A stretch of 64,000 nt of DNA from Ralstonia condita (lineage in GTDB: Bacteria; Pseudomonadota; Gammaproteobacteria; Burkholderiales; Burkholderiaceae), in NCBI RefSeq assembly GCF_958405655.1, contig NZ_CATYWO010000002.1, positions 1,091,214-1,155,213 on the forward strand. Direction: 5' to 3'. The position numbers were made by a program, and so were the translations under genes. The notes below the pieces were generated by a model, which saw only the letters and a program-made list of their open reading frames with translations, searched no databases and was not told where the DNA came from. Shown here in pieces: positions 17,368 to 28,498 of this stretch (positions are counted from its first letter, which is position 1; each line of letters opens with the position of its first letter).

Positions 17368-18705
17368 ATGAAACCCGCACCGCACCCGCTGGAAACCTCC
17401 GATCTGTCCTATTTCTGGATGCCCTTTACGGCCAATCGCCAGTACAAGGCAGCGCCGCGTCTGCTGGTATCGGCCCAGGGCATGTACTACCGCGATGCCG
17501 ACGGCCGTGAAGTGCTCGACGGCACGGCGGGCCTCTGGTGTGTGAATGCCGGCCACAGCCGCAAGGAGATCGTCGACGCCATCACCACGCAGGCCAGCAC
17601 GCTCGATTACGCGCCCACCTTCCAGATGGGCCACCCGATGGCGTTTCGTGCTGCCGAGAAAGTGGCCGAAATCATGCCCGAGGGCCTGAACCGCATCTTC
17701 TTCGCGAACTCCGGTTCGGAAGCGGTGGATACGGCACTGAAGATTGCACTGGCATACCACCGCGCCCGCGGGGAAGGCCAGCGCACGCGTCTGATCGGAC
17801 GCGAGCGGGGCTACCACGGCGTGGGGTTCGGCGGTATCTCGGTGGGCGGCATCTCGCCGAACCGCAAGGCGTTTTCGGCGAACCTCATTCCCGGCGTAGA
17901 CCACCTGCCGCACACCCACGCACCCGAGCACAACGCCTTCTCCAAGGGTCAGCCCGCGTGGGGCGAGCATCTGGCAGATGAGCTGGAACGCATCGTCGCG
18001 CTGCATGATGCGTCGACCATTGCCGCCGTCATCGTCGAGCCGCTGGCGGGCTCCACGGGCGTGCTCGTGCCACCCAAGGGTTATCTGCAGCGCCTGCGTG
18101 CACTGTGCGACAAATACGGCATCCTGCTGATCTTTGACGAGGTGATCACCGGTTTCGGTCGCCTCGGCGCGGCCACTGCGGCGGAATACTTCGGTGTGAC
18201 GCCCGATCTGCTGACGATGGCCAAGGGCATCAACAATGCCGCAGTGCCAATGGGCGCCGTGGCTGCGCGACAGTCGGTGCACGACACCATCGTCGAAGCC
18301 GGTGCCCCGGGTGCGATCGAGCTGTTCCACGGCTACACGTACTCGGCACACCCGCTGGCAGCGGCGGCCGCGGTGGCGGCGCTCGATCTGTATCGCAGCG
18401 AAGGCTTGTTCGAGCGCGCCCGTTCGCTGTCGCCGGTATTCGAGGCAGCAGCCCATGCGGTCAAGGGTGCGCCGCACGTGAAGGACATCCGCAACCTGGG
18501 CCTGGTCGCCGGCATCGAGCTGGAGTCGCGCCCGGGGGCGGTGGGGGCGCGCGCCTACGAAGTTTTCCTGAAATGCCTGGAGCGTGGCGTGCTCGTGCGC
18601 TACACCGGCGATATTCTGGCGTTCTCGCCGCCTCTCATCATTGAAGAGGCGCAGATCGCCCGCATTTTTGATACCGTCCGAACTGTTCTGCAAGAGGTAG
18701 CTTGA
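17368..18705 (+). CDS. bauA: Beta-alanine (omega-amino acid)--pyruvate aminotransferase
   Basis: A 445-residue class III PLP aminotransferase. Motifs: WMPFTANRQYK near the N-terminus, GLWCVNAGHSRKEI, FFANSGSEAVDTALKIA, IGRERGYHGVGFGG, and LLIFDEVITGFGRLG. The PLP lysine is K286 in MAKGINNAAVPMG, and HGYTYSAHP follows. It transfers the amino group of beta-alanine to pyruvate, giving malonate semialdehyde. The start at 17368 has GGAG 7 nt upstream. The stop is one base before the mmsA start, so the two are an operon and catalyse consecutive steps. Regulation by the divergent MocR protein is inferred from position. Confidence 0.92.
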   Translation: MKPAPHPLETSDLSYFWMPFTANRQYKAAPRLLVSAQGMYYRDADGREVLDGTAGLWCVNAGHSRKEIVDAITTQASTLDYAPTFQMGHPMAFRAAEKVAEIMPEGLNRIFFANSGSEAVDTALKIALAYHRARGEGQRTRLIGRERGYHGVGFGGISVGGISPNRKAFSANLIPGVDHLPHTHAPEHNAFSKGQPAWGEHLADELERIVALHDASTIAAVIVEPLAGSTGVLVPPKGYLQRLRALCDKYGILLIFDEVITGFGRLGAATAAEYFGVTPDLLTMAKGINNAAVPMGAVAARQSVHDTIVEAGAPGAIELFHGYTYSAHPLAAAAAVAALDLYRSEGLFERARSLSPVFEAAAHAVKGAPHVKDIRNLGLVAGIELESRPGAVGARAYEVFLKCLERGVLVRYTGDILAFSPPLIIEEAQIARIFDTVRTVLQEVA

Positions 18706-18706
18706 G

Positions 18707-20230
18707 ATGAATCGACCGATTGATCCCGCCGTAACCGAGTCCGTGGTCAGCCACTACATTGGTGGCCAGCGCCATGCCGGCAGCGGCACGCGCAGTGCCG
18801 ATGTCTTCAACCCTGCCACGGGCGCCGTGAGTGCCCAGGTGCTGCTGGGCGGCTCGGCCGAGGTGGAGGCTGCCGTGGCAGCCGCGCGCGCCGTGGCACC
18901 TGCCTGGGCAGAAACCTCGCCGCTCAAGCGCTCGCGCATCCTGTTCAAGTTCAAGGAGTTGCTCGACCTGAACCAGGACGCTCTGGCCGCCGCCATCACG
19001 CGCGAGCACGGCAAGGTGCTCTCCGATGCCAAGGGTGAAGTTACGCGCGGCATCGAAGTGGTCGAGTTTGCCTGCGGCATTCCGAACCTGCTCAAGACCG
19101 AGTTCACCGACAACATCGGCGGTGGCATCGACAACTGGAACCTGCGCCAGCCGCTGGGCGTGGTGGCTGGCATCACGCCGTTCAACTTCCCCTTCATGGT
19201 GCCGATGTGGATGGCGCCCGTGGCACTCGCCTGCGGCAACGCCTTCATCCTCAAGCCAAGCGAACGCGACCCGAGCCCCAGCCTGATGATTGCCGATCTG
19301 CTCAAGCAGGCCGGCTTGCCCGACGGCGTATTCAATGTCGTGCAGGGCGGCAAGGACGCGGTGGATGCACTCCTGGCCCACCCGGATGTGCAAGCCCTGT
19401 CGTTTGTCGGCAGTACGCCGATTGCCGAGTACATCTACACGGAAGGCACGAAGCGCGGCAAGCGCGTGCAGGCCCTGGGCGGCGCGAAGAATCACCTGGT
19501 CGTCATGCCCGATGCCGACCTTGACCAGGCGGTCGATGCGCTGATCGGTGCCGGTTACGGCTCGGCTGGCGAGCGCTGCATGGCCATCTCCGTGGCCGTG
19601 GCCGTCGGCGACGTGGCCGACAAGCTCGTGCCGCGCCTGGCCGAGCGCGCCAGGGCGCTCAAGATCGGCAACGGCATGGAAGCCGACAGTGAAATGGGCC
19701 CGCTCGTCACCGCGGCACACAAGGCCAAGGTGGAAGGCTATATCGCCAAGGGTGTGGAAGAGGGCGCCAAGCTGGTCGTGGATGGTCGCGGCCATTCCGT
19801 CGAGGGGCATACGGAAGGCTTCTTCACGGGCGGCACGCTGTTCGACCACGTCAAGCCTGACATGACGATCTACAAGGAAGAGATCTTCGGTCCGGTCCTG
19901 TCGGTCGTGCGCGTGCGCGATTTTGCCGAGGCAGTCGAGCTGATCAACGCGCACGAATACGGGAACGGCGTCTCGTGCTTCACCAGCGATGGTGGCGTGG
20001 CGCGAGCATTCGCGCGGCAGATCCAGGTGGGCATGGTCGGCATCAACGTGCCGATTCCGGTGCCGATGGCGTGGCACAGCTTTGGCGGTTGGAAGCGGTC
20101 CCTGTTTGGCGACCACCACGCCTACGGCGAAGAGGGTGTGCGTTTCTACACGCGTTACAAGAGCGTGATGCAACGCTGGCCGGATTCGATCGGCAAGGGC
20201 GCTGAATTCGTCATGCCGACGGCCAAGTAA
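18707..20230 (+). CDS. mmsA: CoA-acylating methylmalonate/malonate-semialdehyde dehydrogenase
   Basis: A 507-residue aldehyde dehydrogenase. It has GVVAGITPFNFPFMVPMWM, FILKPSERDPSPSLM, FVGSTPIAEYIY, and the catalytic cysteine C291 in GSAGERCMAIS. The C-terminal region PIPVPMAWHSFGGWKRSLFGD is diagnostic of MMSDH. It oxidises malonate or methylmalonate semialdehyde with NAD+ and CoA to acetyl- or propionyl-CoA and CO2. It is translationally adjacent to bauA (one base between stop and start), completing beta-alanine catabolism. A strong hairpin follows the stop codon. Confidence 0.95.
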   Translation: MNRPIDPAVTESVVSHYIGGQRHAGSGTRSADVFNPATGAVSAQVLLGGSAEVEAAVAAARAVAPAWAETSPLKRSRILFKFKELLDLNQDALAAAITREHGKVLSDAKGEVTRGIEVVEFACGIPNLLKTEFTDNIGGGIDNWNLRQPLGVVAGITPFNFPFMVPMWMAPVALACGNAFILKPSERDPSPSLMIADLLKQAGLPDGVFNVVQGGKDAVDALLAHPDVQALSFVGSTPIAEYIYTEGTKRGKRVQALGGAKNHLVVMPDADLDQAVDALIGAGYGSAGERCMAISVAVAVGDVADKLVPRLAERARALKIGNGMEADSEMGPLVTAAHKAKVEGYIAKGVEEGAKLVVDGRGHSVEGHTEGFFTGGTLFDHVKPDMTIYKEEIFGPVLSVVRVRDFAEAVELINAHEYGNGVSCFTSDGGVARAFARQIQVGMVGINVPIPVPMAWHSFGGWKRSLFGDHHAYGEEGVRFYTRYKSVMQRWPDSIGKGAEFVMPTAK

Positions 20231-20248
20231 TCGGATGCATCATCCAAG

Positions 20249-20275
20249 ACAAAGGGAGGCAATGCCTCCCTTTGT
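20249..20275 (+). terminator. Terminator of the bauA-mmsA operon
   Basis: A perfect 12-bp stem (20249-20260, ACAAAGGGAGGC, with 20264-20275) has a 3-nt AAT loop and lies 18 bp after the mmsA stop. The T run follows within the stem end (TTTGTCGTTG). It is palindromic enough to serve both strands. Confidence 0.75.
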
Positions 20276-20305
20276 CGTTGCACACGCGAAGTTCAAAACT
20301 GCGCG

Positions 20306-20512
20306 TCATAGGGGCCTGATATTCACGGCGATCAGCTCGCCGTCCGGCCCGATCTCCACATCAAAGCTGACGCGCTGGCCCTCGTGCAGTGTGAGCGAGC
20401 GGGGAAACTGGATTTCCGAATCCCGGATAAAACGCGGGGCAGCATGCATTTCTGCAGCTGCCCCGGCGGGCGGATCATATTGAACGGCTTGATCTTCAAT
20501 TCGGCTGGCCAT
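20306..20512 (-). CDS. Small protein resembling the C-terminal half of a cold-shock domain
   Basis: A 68-residue protein whose last ~32 residues (LTLHEGQRVSFDVEIGPDGELIAVNIRPL) align by eye with strands beta4-beta5 of CspA (LKEGQRVSFEVTQGPKGKQASNIQAA in the neighbour). The first ~36 residues replace the RNA-binding KGFGFI and FVHFS motifs with an unrelated sequence. It starts at ATG 20512 with CGGGAGA upstream. It may be a degenerate or repurposed cold-shock protein. It lies 205 bp downstream of the intact cold-shock gene on the same strand. Confidence 0.55.
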   Translation of the reverse strand: MASRIEDQAVQYDPPAGAAAEMHAAPRFIRDSEIQFPRSLTLHEGQRVSFDVEIGPDGELIAVNIRPL

Positions 20513-20717
20513 GGCATTCTCCCGAGAGGGGTTTCGTCAAACCGGGGCGCCGCTTCCGGCAACCCTTCGACCGCTTGATGGCAAACACGTACTGAACAAC
20601 CCTTACAACCTGATTCTTACGGGGCTTTCGACCGGCGCGCCTCCTGCCCGGAAGGTTGGCGCGCCGTCCTCCAATCGCTTTGACGATCTTGGCGTAGCCT
20701 GTGCCCCGGCCTTCGGA

Positions 20718-20921
20718 TTAAGCCGCCTGGATATTCGAGGCTTGCTTGCCCTTCGGGCCTTGCGTGACTTCAAACGACACCCGTTGACCTTCCTTCAGGG
20801 TTTTGAAACCCTGCATAGTGATCGCCGAGAAATGTGCGAACAGGTCCTCGCCGCCATCATCCGGGGTAATGAAACCGAAACCCTTTGCGTCGTTGAACCA
20901 CTTGACGGTACCAGTAGCCAT
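20718..20921 (-). CDS. Cold-shock protein (CspA family)
   Basis: A complete 67-residue cold-shock domain: MATGTVKWFNDAKGFGFI, EDLFAHFSAI, LKEGQRVSFEV, with RNP1 (KGFGFI) and RNP2 (LFAHF) intact. It binds single-stranded RNA and DNA and prevents RNA secondary structure in the cytosol. Its length is normal for the family. Translation starts about 90 nt after a strong predicted promoter, leaving a leader with little Shine-Dalgarno sequence; the leader may regulate translation with temperature, as in other csp genes (family knowledge). Confidence 0.95.
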   Translation of the reverse strand: MATGTVKWFNDAKGFGFITPDDGGEDLFAHFSAITMQGFKTLKEGQRVSFEVTQGPKGKQASNIQAA

Positions 20922-20999
20922 GATTTTTGATTCGTGAAGTTGAGAAATCGATCGACTGCCGGCCGAGAAACACAGCAGGCAGACCCCGCCAAACCAGCC

Positions 21000-21044
21000 A
21001 AACGATCGTTTGCTGAATATATGCTTGGCGCGTCTCCCCGTCAA
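21000..21044 (-). promoter_or_regulatory. Promoter and start-site palindrome of the cold-shock gene
   Basis: On the minus strand TTGACG (21039-21044) is followed after 17 bp by TATATT (21016-21021), a near-consensus sigma-70 promoter. A perfect 12-bp palindrome AAACGATCGTTT (21000-21011) covers the predicted transcription start. The rest of the 351-bp region up to kup (20922-21272) holds the csp leader and presumably the kup promoter, which I could not define. Confidence 0.65.
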
Positions 21045-21272
21045 AGCTTGTTTTTTTAACATCCAGAGCTAGATCAAGCATAGGCGATGCCAGTAGGCTG
21101 ATTCAGGGGCGGAGCGTTCTCGCCATCGGTGCAAACCCCCGCGCAAACCTGAGCGTTTTCACCTAAGCTTCAGTGGCGTCTGAGCCACTCCAACGGCCCT
21201 CCGGGCTTTGGTTTTGCTTCACATGGCGCACGGATATTGCGTGTGGTCCCGTCGTTTCAGTTGCAGCCAACC

Positions 21273-23168
21273 ATGTCGACAGCCGTAGCCAGCACAATCA
21301 CAAAAAAACCCGCGTTGATGGCCACCATGGTGGGCGCAATCGGCGTGGTCTTCGGAGATATCGGCACCAGCCCGCTGTACGCACTGAAGGAGTGCTTCAA
21401 TCCCGAGCACGGGGTGCCGTTCTCCGACCAGACGGTCTTTGGCGTCCTCTCGATGCTGTTCTGGGCGATGACACTGGTCGTGTCGATCAAGTACGTCGTG
21501 TTCGTCATGCGCGCCGACAACAATGGCGAAGGCGGCATCCTTGCGCTCACGGCGCTGGCCATGCGTGCCAGCAGCGGAAAAGCCCGCTTCACCCGCACGC
21601 TCATGCTGCTTGGCTTGTTAGGCGCCGCCATGTTCTATGGCGATGCGGTCATCACGCCGGCCATCTCGGTGCTTTCCGCCATCGAAGGCATGGAGATCAT
21701 GGCGCCTGCGTTGCAGTCGTGGGTGCTGCCGCTGGCCCTGACCGTGCTCATCGGTCTGTTCCTGTTGCAGAAGCAGGGCACGCACGTGGTCGGGCGCCTG
21801 TTCGGCCCGGTGATGCTGATCTGGTTTGCCCTCCTCGGCCTGCTTGGGTTGGTGTCGCTGGCGAAGGCCCCGCAGGTATTGGTGGCGCTCAACCCGGTCT
21901 ATGCGCTCGAGTTCGGCTTCCGTCATACCGTGCAGGCGTTCATCGTTTTCGGCTCGGTATTCCTGGCGCTGACGGGTGCCGAGGCACTGTATGCCGACAT
22001 GGGTCACTTCGGGGCCCGGCCTATCCGTTTCGCGTGGTTCTACATTGCCATGCCGTGCCTGCTGCTGAACTATTTCGGGCAGGGCGCCTTGCTGCTGCGC
22101 GAGCCGACCGCCGTGCAGAATCCCTTCTTCCTGCTGATGCCCAACTGGGCCGTCGGGCCCATGGTGGTGCTGGCGACAGCGGCCACCGTGATTGCATCGC
22201 AAGCCGTCATCTCGGGTGCATTCTCGATGACGGCCCAGGCCGTGCATCTGGGCTATGCGCCCCGTATGAAGATCCTGTACACCTCCGATGTCGAGATCGG
22301 CCAGATCTATGTGCCCGTGGTCAATTACGTGCTGTTGCTGCTCGTGGTGGCGGTGGTCCTGGCGTTCGGCAAATCCGATAATCTGGCCGCGGCCTATGGC
22401 ATTGCCGTGACAACGACGATGGTGCTGACGACCTGCCTGGTGACCGTGGTGATGCGCAACACGTGGAGGTGGGGCCTGCCGGTGGTGGTAACGCTCGGAG
22501 CGGTGTTTCTGGCGGTCGACCTGTCGTTCTTCGCGGCCAATCTGCTCAAGATCGCGGCGGGCGGGTGGTTCCCGTTATTGCTGGGCGGTCTGATCTTTTT
22601 CCTGATGGTGACGTGGCACACCGGCACGCAACTGCTGAAGGCGCGTAACGTCGAAGGGGGCATCCCGCTCGAGCCGTTCATGGAAGGACTGCTGCGGCAT
22701 CCGCCGTACCGCGTGGATGGCACGGCCGTCTATCTCACGCCCAGCATGGACTTCGTGCCGCTGGCGCTGCTGCATAACCTCAAGCACAACCATGTGCTGC
22801 ACAAGCGCGTGCTGTTCGTCCATTTCCGGACGCTGGCCGTGCCTTATGTCGAGCCGGCCAAGCGGCTGGTCATCAAGACCATCGGCCAGGACATTTACGC
22901 AGCCGTGGTCGATTTCGGCTTCAAGGAAACCCCAGCGGTGGATGAGATCGTCAAGAACGTCGGTGAGCGTCTCGGCATTGTCTTTGAAGACATGGAGACG
23001 TCGTTCTTCATCACGCGTGCCACGGTGGTTCCGTCACCGCTGCCTGGTATGGCAATGTGGCGCGAGTCACTGTTCGCATGGATGCAGCACAACAGCGCGA
23101 AGCCGTCCGACTTCTTTCGTATTCCAGCCAACCGGCTGGTCGAGCTTGGAAGCAAGGTTGAAATCTAG
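21273..23168 (+). CDS. kup: Low-affinity potassium uptake protein (KUP/HAK/KT)
   Basis: A 631-residue inner-membrane potassium:proton symporter. The N-terminal signature is MVGAIGVVFGDIGTSPLYALKECF, followed by FYGDAVITPAISVLSAIEGM and TGAEALYADMGHFG. About 12 transmembrane segments cover the first ~440 residues, with a cytosolic C-terminal domain (RVDGTAVYLTPSMDFVPLALLHNLKHN). Length and motifs are normal for the family. The start at 21273 is the first ATG directly before the conserved part; the Shine-Dalgarno is weak. It is convergent with fdhD (9-bp gap). Confidence 0.95.
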   Translation: MSTAVASTITKKPALMATMVGAIGVVFGDIGTSPLYALKECFNPEHGVPFSDQTVFGVLSMLFWAMTLVVSIKYVVFVMRADNNGEGGILALTALAMRASSGKARFTRTLMLLGLLGAAMFYGDAVITPAISVLSAIEGMEIMAPALQSWVLPLALTVLIGLFLLQKQGTHVVGRLFGPVMLIWFALLGLLGLVSLAKAPQVLVALNPVYALEFGFRHTVQAFIVFGSVFLALTGAEALYADMGHFGARPIRFAWFYIAMPCLLLNYFGQGALLLREPTAVQNPFFLLMPNWAVGPMVVLATAATVIASQAVISGAFSMTAQAVHLGYAPRMKILYTSDVEIGQIYVPVVNYVLLLLVVAVVLAFGKSDNLAAAYGIAVTTTMVLTTCLVTVVMRNTWRWGLPVVVTLGAVFLAVDLSFFAANLLKIAAGGWFPLLLGGLIFFLMVTWHTGTQLLKARNVEGGIPLEPFMEGLLRHPPYRVDGTAVYLTPSMDFVPLALLHNLKHNHVLHKRVLFVHFRTLAVPYVEPAKRLVIKTIGQDIYAAVVDFGFKETPAVDEIVKNVGERLGIVFEDMETSFFITRATVVPSPLPGMAMWRESLFAWMQHNSAKPSDFFRIPANRLVELGSKVEI

Positions 23169-23177
23169 CGCCGGTGC

Positions 23178-23993
23178 TCAGGCGAAACGGGTCACCGTGT
23201 CGCCACGACAGAAGGCCAGCAAGGTGAGGCGCCCCGCTTTGGCGTGGGAAACCGCCAGTGAAGAGGGGGCGGAGATCGTCGCCAGCAGCGGCACACCCAC
23301 ATGCACGCATTTGCGCGCAAGCTCGAAGCTTGCACGGCTGGTCATGACGACCATGCCATCGGCAGGGCGATGGCCGAGGCGCGCCAGGCGACCGATCAGC
23401 TTGTCCAGCGCGTTGTGGCGGCCGACGTCTTCCAGCACATGCAGCGGCGCCTGGCCATCTGCCAGGAGCCAGCCGGCAGCGTGCAGACCTCCGGTCAGTG
23501 CATTGGCTGGTTGATGCTCGCTCAGCGCCTGCATGGCGTCGAGCACCTGCGCGTCGGTGATGGCGTCGACCCATGCGGGACGCACAAGCGGGATCGGTGC
23601 GGCTTCGAACGTCTGCAGGCTTTCAATCCCGCACAAACCGCAGCCGGTGGGGCCGGCCAGCGCGCGGCGGCGCTCCTTCAGGCGCGCGAAGCAGCGCGAG
23701 GCAATGTCGGCGTGGATCTCGATACCGTGCGGATGCATCTCCACATCAACGCCTCGCCAATCGGCGCGGCTGTCAATGATGCCCTCGGAGAGCGCAAAGC
23801 CCAACGCAAAATCTTCGAGATCAGCCGGCGAGGCCATCATCACCGCGTGCGTGATGCCGTTGAAGACGAGTGCCACGGGTGCCTCGTCGGCAACGGCGGT
23901 GGTCGCGTCTTCCTGCGTGCCGGTCCGCGTACGACGCGTGGCGTTCGTGGAAAGGACGGGCAGGCCGGCGGGGTGACGGGTGAGGATGGTCAT
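23178..23993 (-). CDS. fdhD: Formate dehydrogenase accessory sulfurtransferase FdhD
   Basis: A 271-residue cytosolic protein. It has EAPVALVFNGITHAVMMASPADLEDFALGFALSEGI, the redox cysteine pair CGLCGIESL, and the terminal block DVGRHNALDKLIG...MVVMTSRASFELARKC. FdhD passes sulfur from the cysteine desulfurase to the molybdenum cofactor of formate dehydrogenase-type enzymes. It is the last gene of an operon; its ATG overlaps the stop of the preceding gene (ATGA). This fits the maturation of the FdhF/YdeP-like enzyme encoded two genes upstream. Confidence 0.95.
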   Translation of the reverse strand: MTILTRHPAGLPVLSTNATRRTRTGTQEDATTAVADEAPVALVFNGITHAVMMASPADLEDFALGFALSEGIIDSRADWRGVDVEMHPHGIEIHADIASRCFARLKERRRALAGPTGCGLCGIESLQTFEAAPIPLVRPAWVDAITDAQVLDAMQALSEHQPANALTGGLHAAGWLLADGQAPLHVLEDVGRHNALDKLIGRLARLGHRPADGMVVMTSRASFELARKCVHVGVPLLATISAPSSLAVSHAKAGRLTLLAFCRGDTVTRFA

Positions 23994-24234
23994 GCAGCAA
24001 GATCAGGAAGGGCGCGGCCGGCGTCGAGCAGCACGATCAGCCAGCGCGCGTCATCCATCGTGACGCGCAGCAGGCCGGCATCAGCCAGCGGATGCAGGGC
24101 GCGCAGTACCGTGCTGGCGCGCTCGCCGGCGCGCTTGGTCAGCCACGGCAGGGACACCGGCTTGCCGGGGTCCGTTTCGCGCAGGGCTGCCAATAGCGCC
24201 AGTTGCAGCGCTGTCCACGCCGGAGTGGTCGACA

Positions 24235-24235
<1 letters not shown>
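23990..24235 (-). CDS. Small winged-helix-like protein in the fdh operon
   Basis: An 81-residue protein with a pattern suggesting a winged helix: LALLAALRE, then VSLPWLTKRAGERASTVLRALHPLADAGLLRV, then DDARWLIVLLDAGRAL as a possible wing and dimer helix. It overlaps both neighbours by four bases (ATGA at each end), so it is tightly coupled to the FdhF/YdeP-type enzyme and to FdhD. I do not recognise a named family. It may be a small regulator or a maturation partner; both are inference. Confidence 0.65.
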
Positions 24236-26574
<2,339 letters not shown>

Positions 26575-26602
26575 GGGTGGCGGGGCGGCTTTGAATCAGG
26601 TG

Positions 26603-28258
26603 TCAGGAGAACAGAACGGAGGCTTTTTGGAGTGTAATCCAAACGCCCCAGCCAAGTGGCAGGCCGACGGCGGCCCAGGCAAGCACGACGGCCACGGCCG
26701 AACCCGGGTGTGCCTTCCATTCCAGCGACGTTTCCGGAGCGACCGCCGCCGGTGTCGGGCTGTTGGCTGCCGCCGCATGACGCTGCTCTTCGAGTTGCGC
26801 CTCGGTCATGAAGTGCTTCGGGTCAACCGGGCGTACCAGCAGGTTGCAGATGAAGCCCAGGATCAGAAGGCCGGCCAGGATCATCATCGTGATGTCGTAG
26901 ACCGCAGCGCGCTCCACGCCGTGGGCGATCTGGTATTCGCGCAGGTAGTTCACCAGCACGGGGCCGAGGATGCCGGCGGTCGACCATGCGGTCAGCAGGC
27001 GTCCGTGGATGGCGCCCACCATCTGCGTGCCGAACATGTCGGCCAGGTAGGCCGGCACGGTGGAAAAGCCGCCGCCGTACATCGACAGGATCACGCAGAA
27101 GGCCAGCGCGAACAGCGCGATATTGCCGGTGTGCGACGTCCACGGGATCGATGCGTACAGCACGAAGCCGAGCACGAAGAAGACCGCGTAGGTCATCTTG
27201 CGGCCCAGGCGGTCCGACAGCGACGCCCAGAAGAAGCGGCCGCCGATGTTGAACAGGCTCAGCAGGCCCGTGAAGCCTGCAGCGATGGCCGCGATCTGGC
27301 CCTTTTGCGCGGCGCTGAGTTCCGAAAAGGCGGTCGTCACGCCCAGCAGTTTGCCGCCAAACACTTCCTGCAGCAGCGGCGAAGCCATGCCCAGCACGCC
27401 GATGCCGGCCGACACGTTCAGGCACAGCACGGCCCAGATCAACCAGAACTGCGGCGTCTTCAGGGCCTCGTTCACGTGGACATGGCGGTGCGTGACCATC
27501 GTGTCCTTAGTCTTGGCGGGCGAGGGCGTCCAGCCTGCCGGCTTCCAGCCCGTGGGCGGTACGCGGTAGCCGAGGGCGCCGGCCATCATGAACACAAAGT
27601 AGATGGCCGCCAGCACGATGAACGTCTGGGACACGCCAACCGATTCCGGCGTGGCAAACAGTTTCATCAGACGGTCTGCGAGCGGGGCGCCGATCATCGC
27701 ACCGCCGCCGAAGCCCATGATGGCCATGCCGGTGGCCATGCCGCGCTTGTCCGGAAACCACTTGATCAGGGTCGATACCGGCGAAATATAGCCCAGCCCG
27801 AGGCCGACGCCGCCGATCACGCCCGAGCCGACCCAGAGCAGCCACAACTGGTGCATCTGAATACCGAGCGCCGACAGCAGCAGTCCTCCGCACCAGCAGA
27901 TCGCCGCCACCACTCCGGCCTTGCGAGGGCCGACACGTTCCAGCCAGCCGCCCCACAACGCGGCTGACGCACCAAGGAATACGAAGAACAGCGTGAACAT
28001 CCAGCCGAGGCTGGAGACTCGCCAGTCGCACGTGGTGGTGAAGAGTTCCGTCATCAGCGAGACATCGGCGCCGCAGGTCAACGGCTTGGTGATGCCCAGC
28101 GCGCGGCCCAGCGGCAGCCAGAAGACGGAAAAGCCATACGCCATGCCGATGCATAGATGGATGGCCAGGGCGGCGGGCGGAACCAGCCACCGGTTGAAGC
28201 CAACGGCGGCGATGGTGCGCTCGCGCGAAAAGAATGGATGCAGGACAGCGTCGGACAT
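26603..28258 (-). CDS. OFA-type MFS transporter (oxalate/formate antiporter family)
   Basis: A 551-residue inner-membrane protein with 12 predicted helices. It begins RWLVPPAALAIHLCIGMAYGFSVFWLPLGRALG and contains MFTLFFVFLGASAALWGGWLERVGPRKAG, GLGLGYISPVSTLIKWFPDKRGMATGMAIMGFGGGAMIGAP and YLADMFGTQMVGAIHGRLLTAWS. These are hallmarks of the oxalate/formate antiporter family. ATG 28258 has GGGGGA upstream. It heads the operon with the FdhF/YdeP-type enzyme and FdhD, so it probably imports or exchanges the substrate (formate, oxalate or another small acid; inference). Confidence 0.9.
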   Translation of the reverse strand: MSDAVLHPFFSRERTIAAVGFNRWLVPPAALAIHLCIGMAYGFSVFWLPLGRALGITKPLTCGADVSLMTELFTTTCDWRVSSLGWMFTLFFVFLGASAALWGGWLERVGPRKAGVVAAICWCGGLLLSALGIQMHQLWLLWVGSGVIGGVGLGLGYISPVSTLIKWFPDKRGMATGMAIMGFGGGAMIGAPLADRLMKLFATPESVGVSQTFIVLAAIYFVFMMAGALGYRVPPTGWKPAGWTPSPAKTKDTMVTHRHVHVNEALKTPQFWLIWAVLCLNVSAGIGVLGMASPLLQEVFGGKLLGVTTAFSELSAAQKGQIAAIAAGFTGLLSLFNIGGRFFWASLSDRLGRKMTYAVFFVLGFVLYASIPWTSHTGNIALFALAFCVILSMYGGGFSTVPAYLADMFGTQMVGAIHGRLLTAWSTAGILGPVLVNYLREYQIAHGVERAAVYDITMMILAGLLILGFICNLLVRPVDPKHFMTEAQLEEQRHAAAANSPTPAAVAPETSLEWKAHPGSAVAVVLAWAAVGLPLGWGVWITLQKASVLFS

Positions 28259-28397
28259 CGAATCCCCCCGGATAAGTTGAGTGCCCGTGTTGCGAGAAGT
28301 GTCAAGGTGTGGCCGCGCCGTTCGTTGCCGGGGCGTGCCTGCCGGCAACAGATGCAGTGCGCCGACGTTGCCCGCAAAGATAGAGGGGGCTCCTGCC

Positions 28398-28484
28398 CTA
28401 CATCAATAGTTGTAGAAGGCCGTTGTATTGAGGATCACGCAGCACGCGACCGAATGGTCGGGTTTATGTGTTTGTCAACATAAA
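28398..28484. promoter_or_regulatory. Two dyads upstream of the OFA-fdh operon
   Basis: CTACA (28398-28402) and TGTAG (28411-28415) form a dyad with 8-bp spacing. TTTATGT (28463-28469) and ACATAAA (28478-28484) form a second perfect dyad with an 8-bp loop. Both are in the 240-bp gap between the operon start (28258) and the HPt gene end. They are candidate regulator sites; no convincing -35/-10 pair was found. Confidence 0.3.
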
Positions 28485-28498
28485 GGGGGGTGGCCGGT

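Noticed and set aside
28450..28478. TTGACA in the loop of the TTTATGT dyad as -35 of the OFA-fdh operon
   Set aside because: No acceptable -10 box at 16-18 bp spacing.
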